A stretch of 64,000 bases of DNA from a virus, in the IMG/VR virus record IMGVR_UViG_3300031787_007892, positions 1 through 64,000 of that record; one strand, written 5' to 3'. Of this stretch, positions 41,710 to 51,242 are shown one piece after another (positions within the stretch are counted from its first letter, which is position 1; every line of letters starts with the position of its first letter). The notes beneath the pieces were generated by a model. It saw nothing but the letters and a program-made list of their open reading frames with translations. It was not told where the DNA came from and did no database searches. Both the position numbers and the translations under genes were made by a program.

Positions 41710-41877
41710 ATGAAATTACTTAAAACAATAGAAAAATTAATAAGAGAATCTGAGGACGCTTATAATAAAGCGTTGGAGTCTGTTGTTGACGAAAAAGAAT
41801 TGGACCGTCTTGAAAAGAACTACAAGGACAGTTTAAAATTGATGAAAACCTTTCATCAGATTAACAAAAAGAATTAA
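41710..41877 (+). CDS. Small helical protein with packaging-type N-terminus (55 aa)
   Basis: The peptide starts MKLLKTIEKLIRESEDAYNK and continues as a charged helix rich in Lys, Glu and Leu. The first 13 residues end in L-I-R-E, like a T4-type capsid-targeting peptide. It lies alone on the plus strand between minus-strand clusters and has the TATTTATA motif 4 nt upstream. Function is unknown; an internal virion peptide is inferred. Confidence 0.65.
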   Translation: MKLLKTIEKLIRESEDAYNKALESVVDEKELDRLEKNYKDSLKLMKTFHQINKKN

Positions 41878-41879
41878 TA

Positions 41880-44009
41880 CTATAACCCAAATTGTGTTTT
41901 GTTTGCGTTGTAATTTTGAATAATTTCAGATTGGGTTAGTATTTTATTATAAAATCTGTAGATTGCAATATCCATAGAACCTTCTTTACTATAAGTTCCG
42001 TTACCCTGAGCACCACCACCAAATACTAATTTACCTCCTGAGCTTGGACTCCAAGAAGTGTTGGATGAAGTACCTGTTAGTACACCATTTACGTATAATC
42101 TAGTTTGATTTAATGTTTGGTCCCATACCGCAACCCATTGTTGCCATGATGCTGTTGATGACCAAGAAGGTCCTGCCGAACCTCCACTATTTTTTAATAA
42201 ACCACCCGAATAAAACCCACTAGAAAAATAACTACCATAAATCCCATTCATTACAAAATTTCCAACAGGATTTTTTATCCATAATTCCATAGATATATTT
42301 ACATTTCCCAATAAATTACCACTTGTTACATTTATAAAACCAAAATCATCAACATTATCAAAACTAATGAAACCACCATTAGCCGAATTAAATGTTGGTG
42401 AATTTAATAAAGTCATATTACTTCCATATCCACTTATATCATTCCAAGTACTTGAACCTGATGTATATGAATTTGGGTCTGAAGCATCTAAAAAAAGAAC
42501 TAACCCTGAATTTACAGGAAATGCGGTTGGTTGATATATTGGAAGTTGTGAATTATATAAATTAACAATATCGGTTGCGGATAATTCTCTATTATATAAA
42601 TTAAAAGAGCCAACGTTCATATTGGTAGCAGAATTGACACTATCACTTCTAGTTCCCATAGTTAGTCTATTATGTGTATTCCAAGACGAAACACCATTAG
42701 CTACTAAAGTAATCATATTCCAAGAACCTGTTGTATTTGTTCCATCTGATACTACACTAGAAGTATTACCAGATGAAATAAGAGTTCCATTTTTATATAA
42801 TTTAATTCCTGAATTTCCTGTTCCTCCCCAGTATTGGTAATTATTAAGATTACTTTGTCTTCTTACTCCCCATCCTTGTAATAATCCAGCCTCTTCAGCA
42901 TTATATGAAAAATATGTTTCCCAAGTATTGGTACTATTAACATACATCCAAATATTGGCAGTTATTGTTGTATAATTTTTTAATGTTGAATCTGTTAAAA
43001 GAATATAATCATCAACACCATCAAGATTAATATTACCATTGTTAATCGCATTTAAATAAGGACCATTAATCAAACTAAAACTTGACGTGTTTAATAAACC
43101 ATTATTTGGGATTGTTAAACCAGCCGCAGTTACAGGAAACGATGAAAATGGGTTTGCAGTGGTTCCATCTTCTAGTTGAAATTCTGTGAGTACATATTGA
43201 GTATTAGCAGCATAACTTCCAGCAATATATAAAAAATTTTTAGAAATATTATAAGTAAAAGTTTGGGTATATTTTTGCCAAGTAGTTGTAACTGGAAAAT
43301 TCCCATAGCTCCAACTACTTACATCTCCACTTCCGTTTTGATTATTCCAATTAATATCAAAATTAGGTCCCGATAAGACTTTACCCCAAAAAGAAAAAGT
43401 ATAAGTTTGTCCTGTAACTAATAATCCGCCCGGACCATAAACTGGATTAGTATATCTACCCCAAGTAAACCCACCTCCTAAATTTTGTAAAGCCTTCGTT
43501 GATTTAGAACCAACATAAGGACGGTCATTTGTTATATCCGCAATACTGATAGTACCACCATATGCCACCCAACCAATTGTGGTTCCATAAGCAAAATCAC
43601 CATTAGCAAAATAATTGTTTACCTTAGGACAAAAATCTAATACTAACCCACTAGTTATTGACCCACCGTAAGGTAATTCATTTTTTAACATGGAATAGAT
43701 TCCTGAATCTAACAACCAATTTATTGCAGTAGTAGTTCCTGTAAATGGTGTTGAACCTACTCTATCTGGTAACCCGTTAATTATTGTTAATAAACTTGTA
43801 TTGGTAAAATCACCCGTTCCCCACATTAAAGGTGGGTTAGAATTTTTTATAATAACATATTGATAAGACGAATCAACACTATTGTAAAAAGTAGCGTTTG
43901 CCGCACCTGCACCCCAGTTTGCGGGACCAACACCTACAAGGATGTTGGACTGTTTTGCCGTGTTTGGTGGTTGTACTGAACCTGTCTTATATGCTATTGG
44001 TTTGGACAT
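41880..44009 (-). CDS. Receptor-binding-type tail protein with LamG-like domains (paralog 1)
   Basis: A 709-residue protein, one of three paralogs. Residues 1-120 (KPIAYKTGSVQPPNTAKQS, VGPANWGAGAANATFYNSVD) are nearly the same in all three and probably attach to the virion. A carbohydrate-binding-like domain follows (about 150-290, ending TEFQLEDGT), then two LamG/concanavalin-type domains (INLDGVDDYILL, ISFDNVDDFGFI). The end QNYNANKTQFGL is also shared. It probably binds host surface glycans. The Met at 44009 was chosen as start because it aligns with the paralogs and lies 4 nt from TATTTAT. Confidence 0.82.
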   Translation of the reverse strand: MSKPIAYKTGSVQPPNTAKQSNILVGVGPANWGAGAANATFYNSVDSSYQYVIIKNSNPPLMWGTGDFTNTSLLTIINGLPDRVGSTPFTGTTTAINWLLDSGIYSMLKNELPYGGSITSGLVLDFCPKVNNYFANGDFAYGTTIGWVAYGGTISIADITNDRPYVGSKSTKALQNLGGGFTWGRYTNPVYGPGGLLVTGQTYTFSFWGKVLSGPNFDINWNNQNGSGDVSSWSYGNFPVTTTWQKYTQTFTYNISKNFLYIAGSYAANTQYVLTEFQLEDGTTANPFSSFPVTAAGLTIPNNGLLNTSSFSLINGPYLNAINNGNINLDGVDDYILLTDSTLKNYTTITANIWMYVNSTNTWETYFSYNAEEAGLLQGWGVRRQSNLNNYQYWGGTGNSGIKLYKNGTLISSGNTSSVVSDGTNTTGSWNMITLVANGVSSWNTHNRLTMGTRSDSVNSATNMNVGSFNLYNRELSATDIVNLYNSQLPIYQPTAFPVNSGLVLFLDASDPNSYTSGSSTWNDISGYGSNMTLLNSPTFNSANGGFISFDNVDDFGFINVTSGNLLGNVNISMELWIKNPVGNFVMNGIYGSYFSSGFYSGGLLKNSGGSAGPSWSSTASWQQWVAVWDQTLNQTRLYVNGVLTGTSSNTSWSPSSGGKLVFGGGAQGNGTYSKEGSMDIAIYRFYNKILTQSEIIQNYNANKTQFGL

Positions 44010-44013
44010 AATG

Positions 44014-44022
44014 ATAAATACC
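44014..44022 (-). promoter_or_regulatory. GGTATTTAT motif, putative late promoter
   Basis: GGTATTTAT in sense orientation, 4 nt before the ATG of paralog 1 (one base shorter match than TATTTATA). Confidence 0.42.
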
Positions 44023-44042
44023 AATTTAAAGATTTACAAACC

Positions 44043-44300
44043 TTAAATTGGGTTTGGGTCTGTCCATTCTGGTGTTGCCAAAATTGTTAATATTTCATCA
44101 TAGGTGTAAGGACCTTCTTTTGTTGTCATTGTTGCAACAAAATCTGGCGCTTCACCGTCCCATTTAATTAATGTCTTAGTTTCATTAACTGACTTTCGTA
44201 ATGTAGTTGCTGATGTTTCTAAAACCTCATCAAAATTAATTTTGTTAATTTCACTTACGTTAAAAATTAAAAAATTGCGTTCATCGTATATTTGTATCAT
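44043..44300 (-). CDS. Small protein between tail paralogs (85 aa)
   Basis: A short acidic protein starting MIQIYDERNFLIFNVSEINK, with TLIKWDGEAPDF near the middle and Pro-rich end. It may be a tail-fibre chaperone or a capping subunit, judging only from its position between receptor-binding proteins. It starts 11 nt downstream of paralog 2. Confidence 0.65.
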   Translation of the reverse strand: MIQIYDERNFLIFNVSEINKINFDEVLETSATTLRKSVNETKTLIKWDGEAPDFVATMTTKEGPYTYDEILTILATPEWTDPNPI

Positions 44301-44311
44301 AATTTTATTTA

Positions 44312-46483
44312 TTAAAGTCCATATTGTGCTTTTGTAGCATTATAATTTTGTAATAATTCGGCATTTGTTAATTGTCTGTTGTAAATCATTACTTTAAATA
44401 TTTTTCCTTTATATGTTCTACCCATAAAGGTATGTGAAAGAGTACTTACGTTTCTATTACCTATTGCACCCACATAGAAATTTTGGTCTAATGTTCTATT
44501 ATTTGGAATAATATAAAACCCATTACCATCTAATGGTAAATTAGATACACCATTTATCATAAATTGGTTAAGATAACCAGTTTGATAATCGTTAGCATCT
44601 GCAGCTCCCGCAATATAAGGTGGTGGTACAGCACCTCTAAAAGATTTAAAATTAGTACCATACCATCTTAAAGCACCATCACCTGTAGCATTAACACCCA
44701 CTAAAGCTGCCAATCCAGGAATATCGTTATCCATTATACCCCAAAAACAAATGGTACCCGCATATGTTGAAGTAAATTGAACGTAATCATCCACACCATC
44801 AAATACTAATGCTCCTCCATTTGTTGTGCTATATGAAGTCCCATTTATTAATGTTCCGTTATTGTTATATCCACTCAAATCATAAATTGTTGTTCCTTCA
44901 CCACCATAACAATTTGGATTTGAAAAATCGTAATAAACTGTTAATCCTTGATTAACTATAGATTGGGATGGGAGATAAATTGGTACTCCAGCACTATATA
45001 TATTTTGAATTTCCGTATTTGATAACACCCTATTATAATAATTAAAAGTATAAATGTTACCTTTAAAAGGATATTGTTGACCACCAACACTAATTACACT
45101 ATTAGAACTTACACCGGCACCACCACCTTCTACATTAGTTTGCAAAACACCATTGATATAAATTTTAGTATTATTATAGAGTGTTGTAGCGTTATTTCCA
45201 CCAACCCCATTAAAGGTAATAGCCATATGTAAAGGAACATTATCTTGGATAGCGTTATTTAACACATAATATCCACCACCATTAGCCGATGATACCCAAT
45301 AAAAATAAAAAGCACCAGTTCTAGGAACATGTGATAATCCCCAATTTGAACCTCCAGCACCAGCCAATTCAAACCATCCGTAATTATTATTAGACGCCCC
45401 TGTTCCCCATTCAAACCAACTTTCAATAGTGAAAGTTTTATCATTCCAAGTTGAGAATCCTATAGGATAAGTAATTCTATCATCCACACCGTCAAAATTG
45501 TATGACCCACCATATTTTCCACCAAAATAAGCACCATTAATTAAAGACCAATTTCCAGTGTTTATTAAACCTGTGTTTTGTGGAGTGTAATTAGGAAATG
45601 ATGAAAAAGTTGTTGATGTTGAACCTTCTTCAATTTGAAATTCAGTAAAAATAGACACACCAGCGACATTATAAAAATAAAATTGAGTTCTAGCGTCGTT
45701 ATATAAAAAAGTATAATTATACTTTCTCCAAGTACCATCTATTGTAGTACTTGGTAAAACAGTTCCGTTCCAAGGATATGAAAAATTGTTTAATTCTCCC
45801 AACCCATTTTGGTTATTCCAAATAGGTCCTTTATCAAATCCAATATCCCCGCTAGTACCATCTGTTTTTCTACCCCAAAACGAAAATGTGTATGTTTTAC
45901 CTACTTCCATTAAATTAGTTGTATACATTACATTACCACCATTTGTAATTTGTAATGCTTTAGTAGTTTTAGAACCAACATATGGTTTATTATTTGTAAT
46001 ATCAATTACAGTAGATGAACCACCATAAGAACCAAAATAAAAAGGATATCCAGATTCTGTGTTGTTAAAATCTCCATTAACAAATAAATTCTTTTGTGTT
46101 GCATTAAATCCCGCAGCCAATCCACTAACAACAGGACCACCGTAAGGTTGTTCATTTTTTAACATAGAATAAGTTCCTGAACCCAACAACCAATTTATTG
46201 CAGTACTAACACTTGTAAATGGTGTTGAACCTACTCTATCAGGTAAACCATTTATTATTGTTAATAAACTTGCATCAGTGAAATCACCTGTTGCCCACAT
46301 TGCTGGTGGGTTAGTATTTCTTATAATCACATATTGATAAGATGAATCAACACTATTATAGAAAGTTGCGTTTGCCGCACCCGCACCCCAGTTTGCAGGA
46401 CCAACACCCACAAGAATATTGGATTGTTTTGCCGTGTTTGGTGGTTGGATTGAACCCGTTTTATATGCTATTGGTTTCGGCAT
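44312..46483 (-). CDS. Receptor-binding-type tail protein with LamG-like domains (paralog 2)
   Basis: A 723-residue paralog with the shared N-terminal module (residues 1-120), a central carbohydrate-binding-like domain, and two LamG-like domains (YNFDGVDDRITYP near 350, LVFDGVDDYVQF near 575). It ends LQNYNATKAQYGL. The central and C-terminal domains differ strongly from the paralogs, while the N-terminus is conserved, as expected if host range is changed by domain replacement. It overlaps the upstream paralog stop by 1 nt. Confidence 0.82.
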   Translation of the reverse strand: MPKPIAYKTGSIQPPNTAKQSNILVGVGPANWGAGAANATFYNSVDSSYQYVIIRNTNPPAMWATGDFTDASLLTIINGLPDRVGSTPFTSVSTAINWLLGSGTYSMLKNEQPYGGPVVSGLAAGFNATQKNLFVNGDFNNTESGYPFYFGSYGGSSTVIDITNNKPYVGSKTTKALQITNGGNVMYTTNLMEVGKTYTFSFWGRKTDGTSGDIGFDKGPIWNNQNGLGELNNFSYPWNGTVLPSTTIDGTWRKYNYTFLYNDARTQFYFYNVAGVSIFTEFQIEEGSTSTTFSSFPNYTPQNTGLINTGNWSLINGAYFGGKYGGSYNFDGVDDRITYPIGFSTWNDKTFTIESWFEWGTGASNNNYGWFELAGAGGSNWGLSHVPRTGAFYFYWVSSANGGGYYVLNNAIQDNVPLHMAITFNGVGGNNATTLYNNTKIYINGVLQTNVEGGGAGVSSNSVISVGGQQYPFKGNIYTFNYYNRVLSNTEIQNIYSAGVPIYLPSQSIVNQGLTVYYDFSNPNCYGGEGTTIYDLSGYNNNGTLINGTSYSTTNGGALVFDGVDDYVQFTSTYAGTICFWGIMDNDIPGLAALVGVNATGDGALRWYGTNFKSFRGAVPPPYIAGAADANDYQTGYLNQFMINGVSNLPLDGNGFYIIPNNRTLDQNFYVGAIGNRNVSTLSHTFMGRTYKGKIFKVMIYNRQLTNAELLQNYNATKAQYGL

Positions 46484-48630
46484 TATAGTCCAAATTGTGT
46501 TTTTATTGAGTTAAAGTTTTGTTGTACTTCAGTATTAGTTAATGGTCTATTATATATTCTAACAATATTAACTGTTGAATTACCAAATTCTTGTAAATTT
46601 TGAGATGGTACTTGAGCCCTAACACCACCTATAGTAACATCACCACCAGGGTTGGGTGAATAGTTAGCCGTTGTTCTACCTAAATATTGACCATTTTTAT
46701 AATACTGGTTTCCACTTCCATCCCAAACAACCACCACATGAACTAAACCACTGTTATTTACACTAATAGTAGCATCTCCACTATTATTTCTAGCCATAAT
46801 ATTTGTAGGTTTAACACCAACACCAAAACCCCAATTTGAACCGTATTGACCTTGAGCAAGTATATTTCCCCCGTTTGTTGAGGTGGTCATCACTAATTCA
46901 ACTGTCGGTCTTGAGGCGTTTACACTTCCATTACCTGGAATTATGATATAATCATCAACACCATCAAAAACTAATCCTCCACCATACGTTGAACTGAACG
47001 CGACACCATTATATAAAGTACCATTATTTCCATACCCACTTAAATCATATATTGCCGTCCCTGAACCGGGATAACAGTTTGGATTTGTAGCGTCTAAATA
47101 AAGCGTTAATCCTTGATTAATCATTATACTATTACTTGCTTGATATGTTGGTAAACCAGCGGTGTATAAATTTTCAATTTCAGTTACAGACAATTCTCTA
47201 TTATATAAATTAAATAAACCAACTTTATAATTAGTCGCCGAATTTAAAGAGTCACTTCGAGTTCCCAAAGTAAGTCTATTATGTGAATTCCAAGAAGAAA
47301 CTCCAGTAGCAACTAATGTAATCATTGCCCATGAACCTGTCGTATTTAAATCGTAAACATAACTCCATGTTGAATTACTACTTCCAACAAGAGAACCATT
47401 TTTATAAAGTTTAATACCCGAATTTCCCGTTCCACCCCAATATTGAAAAGTGTTATCACCACTTCGTCTTAAACCCCAACCTTGAGTTAATCCTGCTTCC
47501 TCGGCATTATATGAGAAATATGTTTCAAATGTTGATGTAAAACTATTAATATACATCCAAATATTTGCGGTTATTGTTGTATAATTTTTTAATGAAGCAT
47601 CAGTTAAAACAGCATAATCGTCAATCCCATCAAAATTAAACACACCACCCTGATTTGTATTGAAATAAGTACCATTAGCTAAAGATAAACTAGATGTATT
47701 TAATAAACCTTCATTAGTTGGTTTCATTGAGAGACTATATAAATTATAAACAGAAGGGATTGCATAATTTGTTGCTGTTGAACCTTCTTCTAATTGTAAT
47801 TCAGTAAATAATACTGGACTAGTTGGACTCCTAAAAGAAGGAGTTGAAGGAGAATAAACATAAAAATAAAATTGAGTTCTTACAGCATTTAAAGTAAAAG
47901 TAAAAGAAAATTTTGTCCAACTTGTAGGAAATATGCCTGAACTAGAGGGTAAATATCCAACCCAAGAATTAGTTTCTCCGCTACCAAATTGATTATTCCA
48001 TGTTAAAAGCGCATCACTAGGAATATCCCCAATTGCTTTTACCCAAAAGGAAAACACATATTGTTTTCCAACTTCCATAGCAATACCTGAATAACATCCG
48101 AATCCTCCTCTGATTGCTGTTTTTGTAGTACTTCCTGGATAAGGAGGGTCATTAGTTATATTATAACTTGCGTATCCACCATAATCATACCATCCTATAA
48201 AATCAGGATAAGTTGTCGCATTAAATATATTTTTACCTGTTGATGGTCCATTTACAGATATTACTAACCCGTTAGTAATAGGTTCACCATAAAGTTGTTC
48301 ACTTTTCAACATGGAATAAACTCCTGTTTCAAATAACCAATTTATCGCAGTATTTACGTTTGTAAAAACGGTCTGATTAATTCTTTCAGGTAAACCATTA
48401 ATTATTCTTAATAAACTTGTATCAGTAAAATCACCAGTAGCCCACATTGCCGGTGGATTAGAATTTTTTATAATAACATATTGATAAGATGAATCAACAC
48501 TATTATAAAAAGTCGCATTTGCAGCACCAGCTCCCCAATTTGAAGGACCAACACCCACAAGAATATTGGATTGTTTTGCAGTATTTGGAGGTTGGATTGT
48601 TCCCGTTTTATAGGCAATTGGTCTTGGCAT
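46483..48630 (-). CDS. Receptor-binding-type tail protein with LamG-like domains (paralog 3)
   Basis: A 715-residue paralog. The N-terminal module (PRPIAYKTGTIQPPNTAKQS) and the first LamG-like domain (NFDGIDDYAVLTD, then TYFSYNAEEAGL) are shared with paralog 1, and a second LamG-like domain (LVFDGVDDYIIIPG) is nearer to paralog 2, a mosaic. It ends VQQNFNSIKTQFGL. I chose the Met at 48630 by alignment with paralogs. GGTATTTAT lies 7 nt before it. Confidence 0.82.
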   Translation of the reverse strand: MPRPIAYKTGTIQPPNTAKQSNILVGVGPSNWGAGAANATFYNSVDSSYQYVIIKNSNPPAMWATGDFTDTSLLRIINGLPERINQTVFTNVNTAINWLFETGVYSMLKSEQLYGEPITNGLVISVNGPSTGKNIFNATTYPDFIGWYDYGGYASYNITNDPPYPGSTTKTAIRGGFGCYSGIAMEVGKQYVFSFWVKAIGDIPSDALLTWNNQFGSGETNSWVGYLPSSSGIFPTSWTKFSFTFTLNAVRTQFYFYVYSPSTPSFRSPTSPVLFTELQLEEGSTATNYAIPSVYNLYSLSMKPTNEGLLNTSSLSLANGTYFNTNQGGVFNFDGIDDYAVLTDASLKNYTTITANIWMYINSFTSTFETYFSYNAEEAGLTQGWGLRRSGDNTFQYWGGTGNSGIKLYKNGSLVGSSNSTWSYVYDLNTTGSWAMITLVATGVSSWNSHNRLTLGTRSDSLNSATNYKVGLFNLYNRELSVTEIENLYTAGLPTYQASNSIMINQGLTLYLDATNPNCYPGSGTAIYDLSGYGNNGTLYNGVAFSSTYGGGLVFDGVDDYIIIPGNGSVNASRPTVELVMTTSTNGGNILAQGQYGSNWGFGVGVKPTNIMARNNSGDATISVNNSGLVHVVVVWDGSGNQYYKNGQYLGRTTANYSPNPGGDVTIGGVRAQVPSQNLQEFGNSTVNIVRIYNRPLTNTEVQQNFNSIKTQFGL

Positions 48631-48637
48631 TGTAATA

Positions 48638-48646
48638 ATAAATACC
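48638..48646 (-). promoter_or_regulatory. GGTATTTAT motif, putative late promoter
   Basis: GGTATTTAT in sense orientation, 7 nt before the ATG of paralog 3. It is the first gene of the receptor-binding-protein run. Confidence 0.42.
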
Positions 48647-48691
48647 ACAAAATGTTTTCCTTTAATCATTTCTTTCGTATTTTTATTCCAA

Positions 48692-49498
48692 ATGGAAAAA
48701 GTAATCTTAACAGGTTCAAAAGGTTTTATCGGGTCTAATTTGAAAGTAGAATTAGAAAAACAATTTGAGGTTATTGAAATTAATGAGGATGTATTTAATT
48801 CTCACACATGGAAGTCAGATGTCTCAAATTTATTTTGGTTAGACATTAAATCTGTATTTCACGTTGGCGCTTGTTCAAACACATTAGAACAAGACGTTAA
48901 TTATATGATGTTGGTTAATTATGAGTTTAGTAAACACATATCAAACATTTGTAAATCAAAAAAAATTCCTTTGATTTATTCGTCATCAGCAGCAAATTAT
49001 GGAACCAATAATGAATTCCCATCTAACTTATACGGGTGGAGCAAATATATTGCCGAAGATTACATTATTAATAATGGTGGAATTGCACTTAGATACTTTA
49101 ATGTGTATGGACCAGGTGAAGAACATAAAGGAATTATGTCATCTGTCGCATATCAAATGCACAAAAAGAATTTATCAGGTGATGAAATTAAATTATTTCC
49201 TGGTAGTCCAAAAAGAGATTTTATATATGTTAAAGATATTATATCAGCAAACATATTTGCATTTGAAAACTATAAAAAGTTATTGGGTAAGTTTTATGAT
49301 GTTGGTTCAGGCGTTGCAGAATCATTTGAAAAAATATTGAATATTATGAAAATTGATTTTGGATACACATCAAAAGATATAATTCCAAAAGGTTATCAAT
49401 TTTATACTTGTTCCAATAAATTAAAATGGATGAAGGGTTGGGAACCAAAATACACACTTGAAAAAGGATTAACTGAATATATGAATTATTTAAAATGA
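48692..49498 (+). CDS. NAD(P)-dependent sugar epimerase, ADP-heptose epimerase (HldD)-like
   Basis: A 268-residue extended SDR. The Rossmann motif LTGSKGFIGSN is near residues 6-16, the catalytic Tyr/Lys pair is in YGWSKYIAE near 115, ALRYFNVYGPGEEHKGIMSS near 133 and KLFPGSPKRDFIYVKDI near 165 follow. These fit HldD (ADP-D,D-heptose 6-epimerase) better than GalE. It would supply ADP-L,D-heptose for the heptosyltransferases downstream. It opens the plus-strand glycan operon and overlaps the next gene by 4 nt. Confidence 0.82.
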   Translation: MEKVILTGSKGFIGSNLKVELEKQFEVIEINEDVFNSHTWKSDVSNLFWLDIKSVFHVGACSNTLEQDVNYMMLVNYEFSKHISNICKSKKIPLIYSSSAANYGTNNEFPSNLYGWSKYIAEDYIINNGGIALRYFNVYGPGEEHKGIMSSVAYQMHKKNLSGDEIKLFPGSPKRDFIYVKDIISANIFAFENYKKLLGKFYDVGSGVAESFEKILNIMKIDFGYTSKDIIPKGYQFYTCSNKLKWMKGWEPKYTLEKGLTEYMNYLK

Positions 49499-50205
49499 GA
49501 GACGATTTTGTAAACTTTCTAAGACCATATGGTGTTTTAGATACTAAAGTTAGATTGGGTAGTAATAATGATGGTGGTTATATTGTAAATCAAACAATAT
49601 TGGACAAGGCTGATGTGTTGTACACATATGGTGTTGAATATAATTGTGATTTTGAACTAGATTTTCACAATAGAACATCTAAACCTGTTCATTTATATGA
49701 CCACACCGTTGATTTTACACACCCTAACGACAACTTAATTTTTCACAAAGAAGGATTAAGTCACATAAAAGAAAACGATAAAAAACATTTTTTTGACCAT
49801 CTTAAAGAAAATGGTGATGAAGATAAAAATGTTTTTTTAAAAATTGATGTTGAGGGTGCCGAGTATGAATTCTTTGAAAATACCAATATTGAAGAACTAT
49901 CAAAAAATGTGATTGGTATTGTGTTGGAAATACATTGGACTGGTGATGTTAATGAATATCGTCCAAGAGCAACCAAAATTTTAGAAAAAATTACAAACCA
50001 TTTTACTTTAACACATTTACACGGAAACAATTCCGCACCAATGATTGGTTCATGGTGGATTGCGGTACCTGATACAATGGAGTTAACATTTATTAATGAT
50101 AGATTGTTTGAAGCATTTCATTTTGATAGAGGTCAATGGCCAACAGAATTGGATATGCCAAATAATCCAGAACTTCAAGATTTTCCATTAGTTTGGATAT
50201 GTTAA
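49495..50205 (+). CDS. FkbM-family-like methyltransferase
   Basis: A 236-residue SAM-dependent methyltransferase. VRLGSNNDGGYIVNQTI near residue 20 starts the Rossmann-like domain, and VFLKIDVEGAEYEFFE near 117 is the FkbM signature. VLEIHWTGD near 145 follows. It probably O-methylates a sugar. It overlaps the epimerase gene by 4 nt (ATGA), which supports co-translation. Confidence 0.78.
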   Translation: MRDDFVNFLRPYGVLDTKVRLGSNNDGGYIVNQTILDKADVLYTYGVEYNCDFELDFHNRTSKPVHLYDHTVDFTHPNDNLIFHKEGLSHIKENDKKHFFDHLKENGDEDKNVFLKIDVEGAEYEFFENTNIEELSKNVIGIVLEIHWTGDVNEYRPRATKILEKITNHFTLTHLHGNNSAPMIGSWWIAVPDTMELTFINDRLFEAFHFDRGQWPTELDMPNNPELQDFPLVWIC

Positions 50206-50228
50206 TTTGATTTATTATTATTTAATTT

Positions 50229-51242
50229 ATGAGAAAAATTTGGCATACAAGAAACGAATTTTTATGGAACGTACCAGCTCAAGAAGTTGGAGATGCGGTA
50301 TACTTTGATTTGTCAGAATGTTATTCAATGGGCGATGCTCTTTGTTCAACCCCCACTATTAAAAAAGTTTCAGAAGCATATGGTTGTAAGTTAAATCTAA
50401 TTACGAAACATCCTGAATTGTTTAAACACAATCCATATATTAAAAACACTTATCGTCCCGATTCAATTAACTTTGACTACCTAAGAGAAAACTTCCTAAT
50501 CCATAGTTCTTTCTATAATGTTGGTAGACAAAATGATAAAGGAGTTCAGTCAAAACATGCTAGAATTGATATTCGTCAATTCCATGCCATGAATTTAGGT
50601 TTTAACTTATTACCCACTGAAATGGAATGTGAATATTATTCAGACCCATTTGAACCTATTGAAGGTTTACCTGAAAAATATGTATTGATACATCCAGCAA
50701 CCACGTGGCAATCTCGTACTTGGGATTTTGATAAATGGCAATCAGTAACAACCAAATTAAATGAAATGGGAATTGCTGTTGTTTCAATTGGTAAAGACAC
50801 AGATGAAGTTGGTTTTTGGCATATTGAAAAGAAAGGATTTGATATTGATATTAAATTAGGGTTGAACTTAATGAATCAAACAAATATCTCTCAGGCTTGG
50901 CATTTAATTCAAAATTCAATTTGTTTTATAACAATGGATTCAGGATTGTTACACTTGGCAGGTACAACAGACGCTCACATTATTCAACTTGGTTCTTCAA
51001 TTAACCCATATTGGAGGATTCCATATAGAAAAAACTCACAACAATATAAGTTTCATTATGTTGGTGGTGGTTGTGATATATTTTGTGCTTCAGAATTAAA
51101 ATATGGTATTGAGGAGTGGGGTTCAATTCAAGGTGTTGCACCTTTGATTAATTGTTTAGAGAAAAAAGAAACTTTTGAATGTCATCCGAGTGATGAACAA
51201 ATTTTCAAAAAAGTAATAGAAATTTATGGAACAGGAAATTAA
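50229..51242 (+). CDS. GT9-family glycosyltransferase (heptosyltransferase-like)
   Basis: A 337-residue GT-B enzyme. The N-terminal domain has SMGDALCSTPTIKKVSEAYG. The C-terminal domain has VLIHPATTWQSRTWDFDKWQ near 155, VVSIGKDTDEV, and TMDSGLLHLAGTTDAHIIQL near 238. These match ADP-heptose:LPS heptosyltransferases. A Cys-rich end (CDIFCAS, NCLEKKETFECH) is unusual for GT9 and could bind metal. It overlaps the BAHT gene by 17 nt. Confidence 0.82.
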   Translation: MRKIWHTRNEFLWNVPAQEVGDAVYFDLSECYSMGDALCSTPTIKKVSEAYGCKLNLITKHPELFKHNPYIKNTYRPDSINFDYLRENFLIHSSFYNVGRQNDKGVQSKHARIDIRQFHAMNLGFNLLPTEMECEYYSDPFEPIEGLPEKYVLIHPATTWQSRTWDFDKWQSVTTKLNEMGIAVVSIGKDTDEVGFWHIEKKGFDIDIKLGLNLMNQTNISQAWHLIQNSICFITMDSGLLHLAGTTDAHIIQLGSSINPYWRIPYRKNSQQYKFHYVGGGCDIFCASELKYGIEEWGSIQGVAPLINCLEKKETFECHPSDEQIFKKVIEIYGTGN

